Assembly: GCA_017998095.1 (NCBI GenBank)
Contig: JAGODU010000056.1
Location: 1 to 24,208, forward strand
Source: Prolixibacteraceae bacterium
GTDB taxonomy: Bacteria > Bacteroidota > Bacteroidia > Bacteroidales > Prolixibacteraceae
DNA: 24,208 nt
Reading direction: 5' to 3'
Position numbers and translations under genes: made by a program. The notes beneath the pieces were generated by a model. The model saw only the letters and a list, made by a program, of their open reading frames with translations. It had not been told where the DNA came from and ran no database searches. Shown piece by piece: positions 6,410 to 15,173 of the stretch. Each line of letters begins with the position of its first letter. Within the stretch, counting starts at the first letter, position 1.

Positions 6410-8272
6410 ATGAAGAGAGGTTTAGTTGTTTTATTTATTTTATTGTTTTCAGGATTCAGTTTAAAAGCTTCAGTTGTAGGAAAGAGAATTATAAATGACT
6501 CAATTGAGCAACGCATCAGCGAACTGAAAGAGATCATTAACAGCAATGAATGGGCACCGTCTGATACTGTTAACGCAAACAGACTGATGGAACTTATTGA
6601 TTTCATTGAGAATACTCCTATTGACACTGTTGTAGATGGCCTTAGGTCGGGTGCCGATTCATCAGGCATATTGTTTACACGCAACTTATCGAAGGTGAGA
6701 AGTGCCGATGGAGTAGAGGGTTTTGTTTCTCAACGAGAAAAGAATTATAAGCTGAAGCAGATTGAAGATGATGTTAAGGAAAAGTTTCCCCAACACACAA
6801 TTGTTGTTCCCGAAGATCAGTATACCGGTATCTATTCAAAGATCATTCTTGCCGAACAAGAGGCCGATAATTACAGAAGTAGTGTATCACCGTTCAGCCG
6901 GGATACTCTTTCTGCCGGTGATAAGTTCCGGCTAATAAGAGAATTCAGAGATTCAATAACAAGCAGTTATCGTCACGACTTTATTCAAAAGAAAGTAGAT
7001 CAGGCTCAGAAAGCTTATCTGGAAACTGTAAACAGAAATAATTACGAAGTCTTGAAGAAATACAACGATTCGCTGGTAATTGAAGTTAACAAGCAAATTT
7101 GGAATAAGGTTAAGTCTTTGATTGATTACGTTGATAAGCTTCCCAATAATTTTACTGTTTACAATCTTTTCGACGAGTCTGTTGTGTTTCCTATGCAGAA
7201 TAAAGGTGGAGGTTTCAAATGGGTATGGCTCAAAAACTATGCTAATGATTCTATTGGCATCAGGATTGAAAATATTGACAGAAACAGTATCAGGATGCTG
7301 GTTGATGAATCGGTTAGCCTTTCCCGCCTTACTGCCAAGGAAGGTCAGGAGGTTGGAAAGATAAAACCTGTTGAGCAGGTTAAAATAAACCTTCAAAAGG
7401 TAACAATCAAAACACCTGTATTGAGCCCCTGGGTTTTACAGGGTAAAGCTTATTCAGGATTCACTCAGACATATATCAATGATTTCTGGTCGCAAGGTGG
7501 AAAATCATCAGCATCAACTTTGACAACTTTTTATTATGAGGCTAAGTTCAGTAAGAATAAATTCAAATGGGAAAGCTTTACTGATGCTAAGTTAGGACTC
7601 ATTTTCTACCTTCCAGATGAAGGTGAAGAAACCGCCCGTAACTGGCATAAGAATACAGATAGTTTTGAATTGAGCTCTCGTTTAGGTTATTCCGCATTTA
7701 AAAAATGGTATTATAGTGCTGAGGCAAACTTCAAGACTCAATTTTTCCTTGGATATAAAAATCTTAAAGAAGTTAATCCTTCTTCAGCGTTTTTCTCTCC
7801 GGCTTACCTTACTTTCTCTGCCGGATTGGACTTTAAACCCGGAAAGGAATTATCAGCCTTTATTTCGCCGATTTCTTTAAAAACAACCTATGTAACCAAT
7901 CCGCTTGTTGATGAAAGAATTTTCGGCCTTAAAGAGGGCGAAACAAGGCATTCCAGAATAGGTATCTCAGGGAAGTTCGACTTTGCCAAGTCAATTCTTC
8001 AGAATGTGTCTTTGAAAAGCAAAAATTCAGTATTCCTTAATTACGGCTTCAATGATAGTGGTGAATGGCAGTTTATCAAGCTTCCCGACTTTGATACTGA
8101 AACGTCTATCGACTTCAAGGTTAATCAGTATATCTCTACTCAAATAAACATACACCTCGTGTATGATAAGGATGTTGAATCTAAATGGACAGGACATGAT
8201 AACACAGAAATGAAAGGTACAAGGCTTCAGGTAAAGGAATTTTTCACATTGGGAATATCTTACAAGCTGTGA
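6410..8272 (+). CDS. DUF3078 outer-membrane protein with extended N-terminus
   Basis: This 620-residue protein has a signal peptide (1-20, ending LKAS). Residues 20 to about 330 are a charged, mostly helical periplasmic region rich in Lys/Glu/Asp. From about residue 345 the DUF3078 barrel-like domain follows: FTQTYINDFWSQGGKSS, a FKWESFTDAKLGL segment, SAFKKWYYSAEANFKTQFF, SAFFSPAYLTFSAGLDFKP, ISPISLKTTYVTNPLVD and a C-terminal FFTLGISYKL strand. DUF3078 proteins are Bacteroidota outer-membrane proteins of unknown role, usually much shorter (about 300 residues), so the long N-terminal region is an addition. It may be co-transcribed with the CYTH gene, which ends 22 bp upstream. Confidence 0.83.
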   Translation: MKRGLVVLFILLFSGFSLKASVVGKRIINDSIEQRISELKEIINSNEWAPSDTVNANRLMELIDFIENTPIDTVVDGLRSGADSSGILFTRNLSKVRSADGVEGFVSQREKNYKLKQIEDDVKEKFPQHTIVVPEDQYTGIYSKIILAEQEADNYRSSVSPFSRDTLSAGDKFRLIREFRDSITSSYRHDFIQKKVDQAQKAYLETVNRNNYEVLKKYNDSLVIEVNKQIWNKVKSLIDYVDKLPNNFTVYNLFDESVVFPMQNKGGGFKWVWLKNYANDSIGIRIENIDRNSIRMLVDESVSLSRLTAKEGQEVGKIKPVEQVKINLQKVTIKTPVLSPWVLQGKAYSGFTQTYINDFWSQGGKSSASTLTTFYYEAKFSKNKFKWESFTDAKLGLIFYLPDEGEETARNWHKNTDSFELSSRLGYSAFKKWYYSAEANFKTQFFLGYKNLKEVNPSSAFFSPAYLTFSAGLDFKPGKELSAFISPISLKTTYVTNPLVDERIFGLKEGETRHSRIGISGKFDFAKSILQNVSLKSKNSVFLNYGFNDSGEWQFIKLPDFDTETSIDFKVNQYISTQINIHLVYDKDVESKWTGHDNTEMKGTRLQVKEFFTLGISYKL

Positions 8273-8315
8273 TTTTGTATAAAAAAGCTAACTTGCATTT
8301 ATAAAATTTTAAAAT

Positions 8316-8690
8316 ATGAAATCTTTAAAGAAATACTACAAGCTGCAGGCATCTCCTGAAGATGTTTACAATGCTCTCACAAACACTACTATGATTGAAA
8401 TATGGACAGGTGAATCAGTTGATTTTAAAGCTGAACCGGGTTACGAGTTTTCTATGTGGGGCGGTGCTATTACCGGTAGAAATATCTTATTTGAAAAGGA
8501 TAAGCTGATTAAACAGGTGTGGTATTTTGATGAAATAGAATCTGAAGTGACTATTAAACTTCATCCTGACAAAAAAGGTACAAGCGTTGAATTGCATCAG
8601 GATAATATCCCTGATGAAGCCTTCGAAAATATTTCCGAAGGCTGGGATCAGGATTATTTCAGTTCATTGGAAGACCTCTTCAACGAGTAA
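8316..8690 (+). CDS. START-like/SRPBCC (AHSA1-type) protein
   Basis: This 124-residue cytoplasmic protein follows the AHSA1/START-like pattern: KYYKLQASPEDVYNALTN at the start, then IEIWTGE, an FSMWGGAITGRN segment, LIKQVWYFDE, strands ending SVELHQDNIPDEAF, and a final helix GWDQDYFSSLEDLF. Such domains form a helix-grip fold with a hydrophobic pocket; the ligand is unknown. It lies 43 bp after DUF3078 without an obvious terminator between. Its last 27 bp overlap the 3' end of the aminotransferase gene on the opposite strand. Confidence 0.85.
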   Translation: MKSLKKYYKLQASPEDVYNALTNTTMIEIWTGESVDFKAEPGYEFSMWGGAITGRNILFEKDKLIKQVWYFDEIESEVTIKLHPDKKGTSVELHQDNIPDEAFENISEGWDQDYFSSLEDLFNE

Positions 8691-9884
8691 TGGCTCATTA
8701 GCTTTATATAGCTTCCTCAGCTCTTTACTCATTATAAGAATACCCTTTTCTATTGTTTCATTTGTTGAATTGGTGAAGTTCATCCTTATGTGACGTGTAC
8801 CACTGCCATCAGTAAAAAATGACTTCCCTGGAACAAAAGCTACTCCCTGCTTCATACAACCTTTTATTAACTCTTCTGAACTGATATGCGATGGAAGGGT
8901 AAGCCAAATAAACATTCCTCCGTCAGGATTGGTCATTTTAACATCTTCAGGCAAGTATTTCTTAATAGCATATTTCATAAAATCACATTGTGTTTTATAT
9001 ACTTGCCGTACTTTCTTCAAATGTTCATCAATGTCATTGTTGGTAAAGTAATGATATAAGAAGTATTGCGACAGATTGTTGGAATGAAGATCTGTCGATT
9101 GCTTTGCCCTGACAAAATAAGGAGCCAATCCATCAGGCAGGACTACCCACCCTAATCTTAGCCCGGGAGCTACCATCTTGGAGAAAGACCCTGTCCAGAA
9201 TACGTACTCAGGTGCAAAGCTATACACCGGAGGCAAATCGTTTCCGTTAAATCTCATTTCATTATACGGATCATCTTCCAGTAGAAATAAGCTGTATTTC
9301 TTTAATATCTCTGATAATGATTTCCTTTTTTCCAAATTATAGCATACCCCTGATGGATTCTGGAAGTTTGGAATTGAATACATGAAACGGGGATCTTTTT
9401 CAATGCAGTGCTTTTCTATTTGTTCCATATCAGGACCATCATCATATAATTCTGCAGTCAGAAATTCAGGCAGGTATGACGACATTGCCTGTATTGCTCC
9501 CAGATAAGTAGGCCGTTCTACTATTATTGAGTCACCTTTATTGATGAACATCTTCGACGTTATATCCAGTGTTTGTTGCGAACCACCCGTTATTACAATG
9601 TTTTCAGGTTTTATTTGAAGCCCGTATTTTGTATTGTGACGATTGGCAATCCATTCGCATAGAGGGAAATACCCTTGTGAACCGGCATATTGTAAAACGG
9701 ACTTCCCTTTTTCCCTGAATACATGACAAGCTGATTCTGCCAGTTGATTTATAGGGAAGAAATCAGGATTGGGCAAGCCTCCCGCAAAGGAAATGATATT
9801 AGTTTGGTTGGCTACTGAAAGGATTTCCCTTATAAAAGATGGCGGGATGTTTTTAAAGTTCCCGGAGAACTTCGATTCATACAT
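8664..9884 (-). CDS. PLP-dependent aminotransferase (fold type I, LysN/MocR-like)
   Basis: This 406-residue protein is a complete class I/II aminotransferase of the 2-aminoadipate/MocR-catalytic subgroup, without a GntR domain. The N-terminal ISFAGGLPNPDFFP motif, GGSQQTLD, the NPSG Asn (about residue 177), LLEDDPYNE, the PLP lysine in GSFSKMVAPGLRLGW (Lys236), and the C-terminal substrate-binding arginine in RHIRMNF are all present. Members transaminate aminoadipate, aromatic, branched-chain or alanine substrates, so the sequence alone does not give the substrate. The ATG at 9884 is preferred over a TTG two codons earlier. Its leader (9885-10277) holds two Ile/Ala-rich attenuators, so I infer a role in isoleucine/branched-chain or alanine metabolism. 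The 3' end overlaps the convergent START-like gene by 27 bp. Confidence 0.93.
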   Translation of the reverse strand: MYESKFSGNFKNIPPSFIREILSVANQTNIISFAGGLPNPDFFPINQLAESACHVFREKGKSVLQYAGSQGYFPLCEWIANRHNTKYGLQIKPENIVITGGSQQTLDITSKMFINKGDSIIVERPTYLGAIQAMSSYLPEFLTAELYDDGPDMEQIEKHCIEKDPRFMYSIPNFQNPSGVCYNLEKRKSLSEILKKYSLFLLEDDPYNEMRFNGNDLPPVYSFAPEYVFWTGSFSKMVAPGLRLGWVVLPDGLAPYFVRAKQSTDLHSNNLSQYFLYHYFTNNDIDEHLKKVRQVYKTQCDFMKYAIKKYLPEDVKMTNPDGGMFIWLTLPSHISSEELIKGCMKQGVAFVPGKSFFTDGSGTRHIRMNFTNSTNETIEKGILIMSKELRKLYKANEPLLVEEVFQ

Positions 9885-9910
9885 TTTCAATTTTATTTGA
9901 ATTAAAGGTT

Positions 9911-9950
9911 AAAAAAAAGCCCTCTCCAATGTCACATCGGAGAGGGCTTT
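9911..9950 (-). terminator. Attenuator 2 terminator before the aminotransferase
   Basis: A perfect 12-bp stem (9950-9939 with 9927-9916, core GCCCTCTCC/GGAGAGGGC) closes an 11-base loop. It runs into eight T on the minus strand. It lies upstream of the aminotransferase ATG, in that gene's own direction, so it must be read through for expression. Confidence 0.88.
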
Positions 9951-9973
9951 GGTAATGGCAACAGCATCCTGAC

Positions 9974-10033
9974 CTATGTGACGTTCACACAGATAATGGC
10001 TGCAATTGCTGCTATGTTGTTAAAATTTCTCAT
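9974..10033 (-). CDS. Leader peptide 2, Ile/Ala-rich (19 residues)
   Basis: ATG at 10033 to TAG at 9976-9974 encodes MRNFNNIAAIAAIICVNVT. Eight of the residues at positions 7-14 are Ile or Ala (four each), an extreme bias for so short a frame. It lies after the terminator of attenuator 1 and before that of attenuator 2. Its last codons and stop form the 3' arm of a hairpin. It is the expected control peptide of an Ile/Ala-responsive attenuator; no function beyond its translation is expected. Confidence 0.72.
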   Translation of the reverse strand: MRNFNNIAAIAAIICVNVT

Positions 10034-10045
10034 TTCAATATTTGC

Positions 10046-10082
10046 AAAAAACAGAGCCATTCCCGGAAGAGAATGGCTCTGT
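10046..10082 (-). terminator. Attenuator 1 terminator
   Basis: A perfect 12-bp stem (10082-10071 with 10062-10051, core CAGAGCCATTC) closes an 8-base loop and runs into six T on the minus strand. It follows leader peptide 1 and precedes leader peptide 2. Confidence 0.87.
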
Positions 10083-10113
10083 AAATTTTATGTCATTAAG
10101 TCCATACCTTCCA

Positions 10114-10173
10114 CTACGGCAAGCGATAAATCGCTGCTGCTATAATGGCTATATGGATTGCTGTCATGCTCAT
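10114..10173 (-). CDS. Leader peptide 1, Ile/Ala-rich (19 residues)
   Basis: ATG at 10173 to TAG at 10116-10114 encodes MSMTAIHIAIIAAAIYRLP; a second in-frame ATG at 10167 could also be used. Residues 5-15 are five Ile and five Ala with one His. The frame ends just before the antiterminator segment and a strong terminator follows about 30 bp later, the position expected for an attenuator control peptide. The same length (19 codons plus stop) as leader 2 is notable. Confidence 0.73.
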   Translation of the reverse strand: MSMTAIHIAIIAAAIYRLP

Positions 10174-10277
10174 ACTTAAACAAATCAAATAAAAAATACT
10201 CAAATAAGGTGACGTTCAGAAATAAATATGAAAATCAGATACTTATTGTTAATACTTAATTAATGTTAATTGACTGA

Positions 10278-12380
10278 TTATATTTTCTGAACCTTTAATG
10301 TAACAACCTTGTCTTTATATTTAGCAACAATGATATAGACACCCTGACTTATTTCAACTCCGTCATCGTTGGTGCCATCCCATTGATATTTATTGACATT
10401 TGAATTGACTTCAAACACCTTTATGCATTGTCCCATAATATTATATATCTCAAGCTTGTTGAGTTCGCCTTTTGTACTAAGGTTAATTTCAATGTTATTT
10501 TTGAAGGGATTAGGAAATGCCTTGATTGAATTATTGGATGTATTGATTGTCTTACTGCTTACAGGGTTTCCCGTATCTCCCGGATCATCAGGGTTTTCAA
10601 TGACGATTGAATCTTCAAGACACAGGAAGGCTGTATAATTGCTCAGTATACGATTGCTTACACTTTCAAAGATAATTTCATTTATTACATCTGAACTTTG
10701 CGATTCTCTTTCAAGTTGCATAATGTCAAAGCCAATCCATATTGTTTCAAGTATTGAGTCGGATTCTGTTATTTCAGATTCAGATATCGTAAATTCTTTA
10801 TGAAATGATGTTGATTCTATCTCTCCTGAAAACTCAATATTCATTGGGAATTGCCCTTTGTATTTTCCGACCTGGGAAATAGTCTTGTTTAAAATGAGTC
10901 CGTAACTATCTGAATTCATGTTTATCCTGCCGTAACAATATCCTGATTCCAAATCAGTATTAATATCAACATTTTTTATTGAGCTGTTTGCAGTGTTGTT
11001 TATAGCTTCAGATATATACACATCAAGACTTTTTGATCCGACTTCATCATAATAATTGAAGTAATTACCTGAATTGGTACGGGCAATATTGGTTAACAAA
11101 TATTCATTACCATAGAAATAACCATTGCCTATCCAATAATAATTGTAATAATCATTAGTATAATTGATAATGTCAATTTGTGTTTTATTGGAATTCAGTG
11201 TGTTAAGATCTTTTATAATTTGATTTGTTTTGTCTATGCCTTCAAATACTGAATTATTAGTCAGCAAAACAATATTCCCGCTTCCTCCTTTGGTTTTGAC
11301 AAAATTTATCCCCTTAGCAAGCAGTTGTATCAGGTTGCTGTAGTCGGAAAGTTTAACTCCGGAAATTGCTTCTTCTATATTGCTTTTAGTGGCCGGCTTC
11401 CATATTTCAAATGCTTTTTCCAATTCAAGGTTTGAAAATATTATATTGAAAGAGTCTTTTTCTGATAATGAGGTTTCAATAGCTGAAGAAATATAAGAAA
11501 GTATTTTATCCTGACTACTTGAAATATACGATTTGTCGAAGTCTACAAGATAACATACCTTTTTGGAGGAGTTCTCAATCTCAATAACTTCTGAAGGCAT
11601 TATTGATATTTGATATATACCTTCTTCTTTTGTTCCGTATTTATATACTTTAACAGGCGAAGTGTTTGAGTCGTAGCAAACTATCCTGGCATTGCCCAAT
11701 TCATTATTGCTAATCTCAGTTTTGACGCCTGTGCCATATATTGAACTTGAAAATTGGGTAAAGTTTAAATCAGAATTCAGAACCTCAAAGTTTCCAAATG
11801 TCATATTTGGATAAGCGTATATGGTTAATTTTGTATTACTATCAGATACAGTTTTCAATATTCCATAAGGATATTCACATACTATCTGATTGTTTATCCT
11901 GTTAGCCGGTGTTAAGTATGTTATTTTAAACTTCCTTGTTCCGCTTGGAATCAACGGATATACACTTATACTATATTGATTAGCCCCGTTTTTTATAAGC
12001 AGGGAAGGATCTTTTCTTCTGTCAACTATCTGCTCATAAATGCTCGAGGCTGTCCACCTGTCAAGTATTTCAGCTTGCTTGGGCACATCGTCTATCCACA
12101 ACCATGAGTCGGTGACTATAGAATTTTGAGGAAGGTCAAAATCTAAGACTATTTCCAGTTGTAATGAGGTTTCAGGCAATAATTCTGCAAGTCCGATTGT
12201 CAGATACAGGTTGTTTTCAATATAAGCACCTATGGGCTTAATCTGAAGTTCTGCTTTATAAATTTTAGCGCGATAATTATACCACCAATTTTGTGGGTCA
12301 TTTATTTTTAAGTTATTTGAGGAATATGAATACCCGCTAATAAAAAGCAGAATGGCGATTAGGATAATTTTAGTCTTCAT
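10278..12380 (-). CDS. VIT/vWA-domain protein exported by T9SS
   Basis: This 700-residue secreted protein has a signal peptide (1-20). Residues about 33-170 form a VIT (vault/inter-alpha-trypsin) domain: WLWIDDVPKQAEILDRWTA, IYEQIVDRRKDPSLL, and YPLIPSGTRKFKITYL. A vWA-like domain follows (about 275-460). Its metal site, normally DxSxS, reads D280-F-D-K-S284, so Asp replaces the first Ser and metal binding may be altered. From residue 620 there is a T9SS type A sorting domain: FPNPF, LEIYNIMGQ, YQWDGTNDDG, ISQGVYI and a Lys-rich end. VIT-vWA proteins bind or assemble on partners at the cell surface; no partner is known here. A candidate -7 element lies 25 bp upstream of the start. The next gene downstream is the attenuated aminotransferase. 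Confidence 0.88.
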   Translation of the reverse strand: MKTKIILIAILLFISGYSYSSNNLKINDPQNWWYNYRAKIYKAELQIKPIGAYIENNLYLTIGLAELLPETSLQLEIVLDFDLPQNSIVTDSWLWIDDVPKQAEILDRWTASSIYEQIVDRRKDPSLLIKNGANQYSISVYPLIPSGTRKFKITYLTPANRINNQIVCEYPYGILKTVSDSNTKLTIYAYPNMTFGNFEVLNSDLNFTQFSSSIYGTGVKTEISNNELGNARIVCYDSNTSPVKVYKYGTKEEGIYQISIMPSEVIEIENSSKKVCYLVDFDKSYISSSQDKILSYISSAIETSLSEKDSFNIIFSNLELEKAFEIWKPATKSNIEEAISGVKLSDYSNLIQLLAKGINFVKTKGGSGNIVLLTNNSVFEGIDKTNQIIKDLNTLNSNKTQIDIINYTNDYYNYYWIGNGYFYGNEYLLTNIARTNSGNYFNYYDEVGSKSLDVYISEAINNTANSSIKNVDINTDLESGYCYGRINMNSDSYGLILNKTISQVGKYKGQFPMNIEFSGEIESTSFHKEFTISESEITESDSILETIWIGFDIMQLERESQSSDVINEIIFESVSNRILSNYTAFLCLEDSIVIENPDDPGDTGNPVSSKTINTSNNSIKAFPNPFKNNIEINLSTKGELNKLEIYNIMGQCIKVFEVNSNVNKYQWDGTNDDGVEISQGVYIIVAKYKDKVVTLKVQKI

Positions 12381-12404
12381 GGCTTTGATTTTTAAAAGTT
12401 ATTT

Positions 12405-12412
12405 CAAAATTA
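12405..12412 (-). promoter_or_regulatory. Candidate -7 element of the VIT/vWA gene
   Basis: TAATTTTG on the minus strand fits TAnnTTTG perfectly and ends 25 bp before the ATG. No well-spaced -33 TTTG is seen. Confidence 0.35.
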
Positions 12413-12452
12413 TAATTAATTTTTATCATAACATAAATCAAACGTCATATTT

Positions 12453-12480
12453 TGCATAATATTGTTAGAAATATTATGCA
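12453..12480. repeat. Perfect 11-bp inverted repeat
   Basis: TGCATAATATT (12453-12463) is repeated inverted at 12470-12480 around a 6-base centre. Neither side has a T run, so it is not a standard terminator, although it lies 18 bp past the ABC-F stop. It sits 41-68 bp upstream of the candidate -7 element of the VIT/vWA gene and could be an operator or an RNA-stabilising hairpin. Confidence 0.6.
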
Positions 12481-12497
12481 GACCGACTTTAATACCC

Positions 12498-14129
<1,632 letters not shown>

Positions 14130-14142
14130 TTAATAAGGATTG

Positions 14143-14150
14143 CAAAAGTA
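14143..14150 (-). promoter_or_regulatory. Candidate -7 element of the ABC-F gene
   Basis: TACTTTTG on the minus strand matches TAnnTTTG and ends 31 bp before the ATG at 14111. No -33 TTTG is seen at standard spacing. Confidence 0.4.
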
Positions 14151-14182
14151 ACAATGTACAAATCAAAAAGAAAGGAATACAA

Positions 14183-14199
14183 CATTACATGATGTAATG
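14183..14199. repeat. Perfect 17-bp palindrome upstream of the ABC-F gene
   Basis: CATTACAT and ATGTAATG flank a single central base. It lies 33 bp upstream of the candidate -7 element, where a dimeric regulator could bind, and 40 bp beyond the EcsC stop. As a hairpin it would be weak and lacks a T run. Confidence 0.5.
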
Positions 14200-14238
14200 A
14201 TAACTTTCAGACATTTCTTTTAATATAGAAAGGTTAAT

Positions 14239-15054
14239 TTAAAGGTTTTGTATCTTTTCTTTATTCATGTAATATGCTTCAACAACCGACATTCTGGAAT
14301 ATTGCCTTACTGCTTCAAGTGCATCTGACGCCCAGGCAGCATTGATGGCTCCTCCGGATACAGCACTTATAACCGGAATTAGCTGAGCAGCTTTTCTTTC
14401 AGAGACATTAATCCCCAGCTTCTTCAAGATATTTCTAACCATAACCATCATACCGGGAATTGAATTTATCGGGGCTTTTTCAATCGATTTCCATGTTGAC
14501 CTGGTCAGAATATTGGAAATAACCTTCATTTGTGCAACTGAATTTATTTTCCCGTTAATGGTAGTTTCTGACCCTGCAGAAATGGCTCTTAAGATTTCAA
14601 GTCCCGATTCTTTTGTTGTTATATCAATCTGATAGGAAAGGGCAATTTTATTGGAATAAGCCAGGATAATTCCAAAGGAAGCAGGAATATCAACTGCCAG
14701 CATGGCAAAGCCGCCAATTCCTGTGGAAGCACCTTCGGCTGCAAGAGTTGCAATACCTGTCTTTACCCATTTCTTTGCCGATTTATCAGCATCGTTAAGC
14801 CAAAGAATGAATTCCTCTTCCGGTAAGGCATTAAGGTCAGTTACATTATTTGAAAAGCTGTAAATGGCATCAGCTATGTATTTGTTTGAATTCTTTAATA
14901 CGCTCTCAAGCAATGGAGTAGCGGTCTTGATTAAAGGTTTTACCAATAATCCCGCCGGGGAAGTTAAGAATCCTACTCCCCGTTGTATCATGTTAGGAGG
15001 AGTAATCTTCCAGTTGTAAAATTGCAGGCGTATTAACCTTAAAAATTCATTCAT
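14239..15054 (-). CDS. EcsC-family protein
   Basis: This 271-residue protein matches the EcsC family: a helical N-terminus, a Gly/Ala-rich hydrophobic central part (AAEGASTGIGGFAMLAVDIPASFGIILAYSN is its core, given here only as landmarks Gly-Ile-Gly-Gly and Asp-Ile-Pro), and a second Ala/Gly-rich segment near the end (SAVSGGAINAAWAS). Two or three hydrophobic helices suggest membrane association. Its function is not established; in Firmicutes EcsC is linked to an ABC transporter, but none adjoins here. The frame is open up to a TTG at 15156 and there are ATGs at 15108 and 15081; I choose the ATG at 15054 because the preceding residues do not resemble the family. Confidence 0.82.
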   Translation of the reverse strand: MNEFLRLIRLQFYNWKITPPNMIQRGVGFLTSPAGLLVKPLIKTATPLLESVLKNSNKYIADAIYSFSNNVTDLNALPEEEFILWLNDADKSAKKWVKTGIATLAAEGASTGIGGFAMLAVDIPASFGIILAYSNKIALSYQIDITTKESGLEILRAISAGSETTINGKINSVAQMKVISNILTRSTWKSIEKAPINSIPGMMVMVRNILKKLGINVSERKAAQLIPVISAVSGGAINAAWASDALEAVRQYSRMSVVEAYYMNKEKIQNL

Positions 15055-15153
15055 GAACAGTGGCTTTTCATTTATAAACATACAAAATGTATACAATAAA
15101 AATGCCATAATTTCATTATTTCCAATATGACACAGTTCGAACCAGATTATCTC

Positions 15154-15161
15154 CAAATATA
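15154..15161 (-). promoter_or_regulatory. Candidate -7 element of the EcsC gene
   Basis: TATATTTG on the minus strand matches TAnnTTTG perfectly, about 100 bp before the chosen ATG. It abuts the inverted repeat at 15174-15211. Confidence 0.35.
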
Positions 15162-15173
15162 TATAAGACAGCC

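Larger units (their letters stand above)
9911..10033 (-). promoter_or_regulatory. Ribosome-mediated attenuator 2 (proximal)
   Basis: It comprises leader peptide 2 plus the terminator 26 bp before the aminotransferase ATG. On the minus-strand RNA, segment 1 CUGUGUGA (9992-9985) pairs with segment 2 UCACAUAG (9981-9974) in an 8-bp stem (one G-U) whose 3' arm includes the leader stop codon. Alternatively segment 2 GUCACAUAGG (9982-9973) pairs with CCGAUGUGAC (9940-9931), which is the tip of the terminator 5' arm plus its loop (9 of 10 pairs). A ribosome stalled at the Ile codons just before segment 1 would free segment 2 for the second pairing and favour readthrough. The overlap with the terminator stem itself is only two pairs, so this alternative is the weaker of the two attenuators. 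Confidence 0.72.
10046..10173 (-). promoter_or_regulatory. Ribosome-mediated attenuator 1 (distal)
   Basis: It comprises leader peptide 1 plus its terminator. On the RNA, segment 1 UCCAUA (10157-10152, codons Ile-His-Ile) can pair with UAUGGA (10106-10101) just after the leader stop. The same region, GGAAG...AUGG (10112-10102), can instead pair with CCAU...CUUCC in the 5' arm and loop of the terminator (10076-10065), giving nine Watson-Crick pairs that exclude the terminator. A further small hairpin (AGCGAU/AUCGCU, 10135-10122) lies in the last leader codons. This is the classical 1:2, 2:3, 3:4 arrangement. No perfect TAnnTTTG element is visible upstream, so the promoter is not located. Confidence 0.75.

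Noticed and set aside
10209..10218. GTGACGTTCA occurs here and again at 9978-9987, suggesting a third, decayed attenuator upstream
   Set aside because: Only ten bases match; no Ile/Ala-rich frame or terminator accompanies the upstream copy, so chance is sufficient.
9885..10277. Metabolite riboswitch in the aminotransferase leader
   Set aside because: No known riboswitch core was recognised, and the two biased short frames with alternative pairings explain the region better.
15055..15156. N-terminal extension of the EcsC protein to TTG 15156
   Set aside because: The added residues do not resemble the family, TTG is a poor start, and the candidate -7 element at 15154-15161 would overlap the start.
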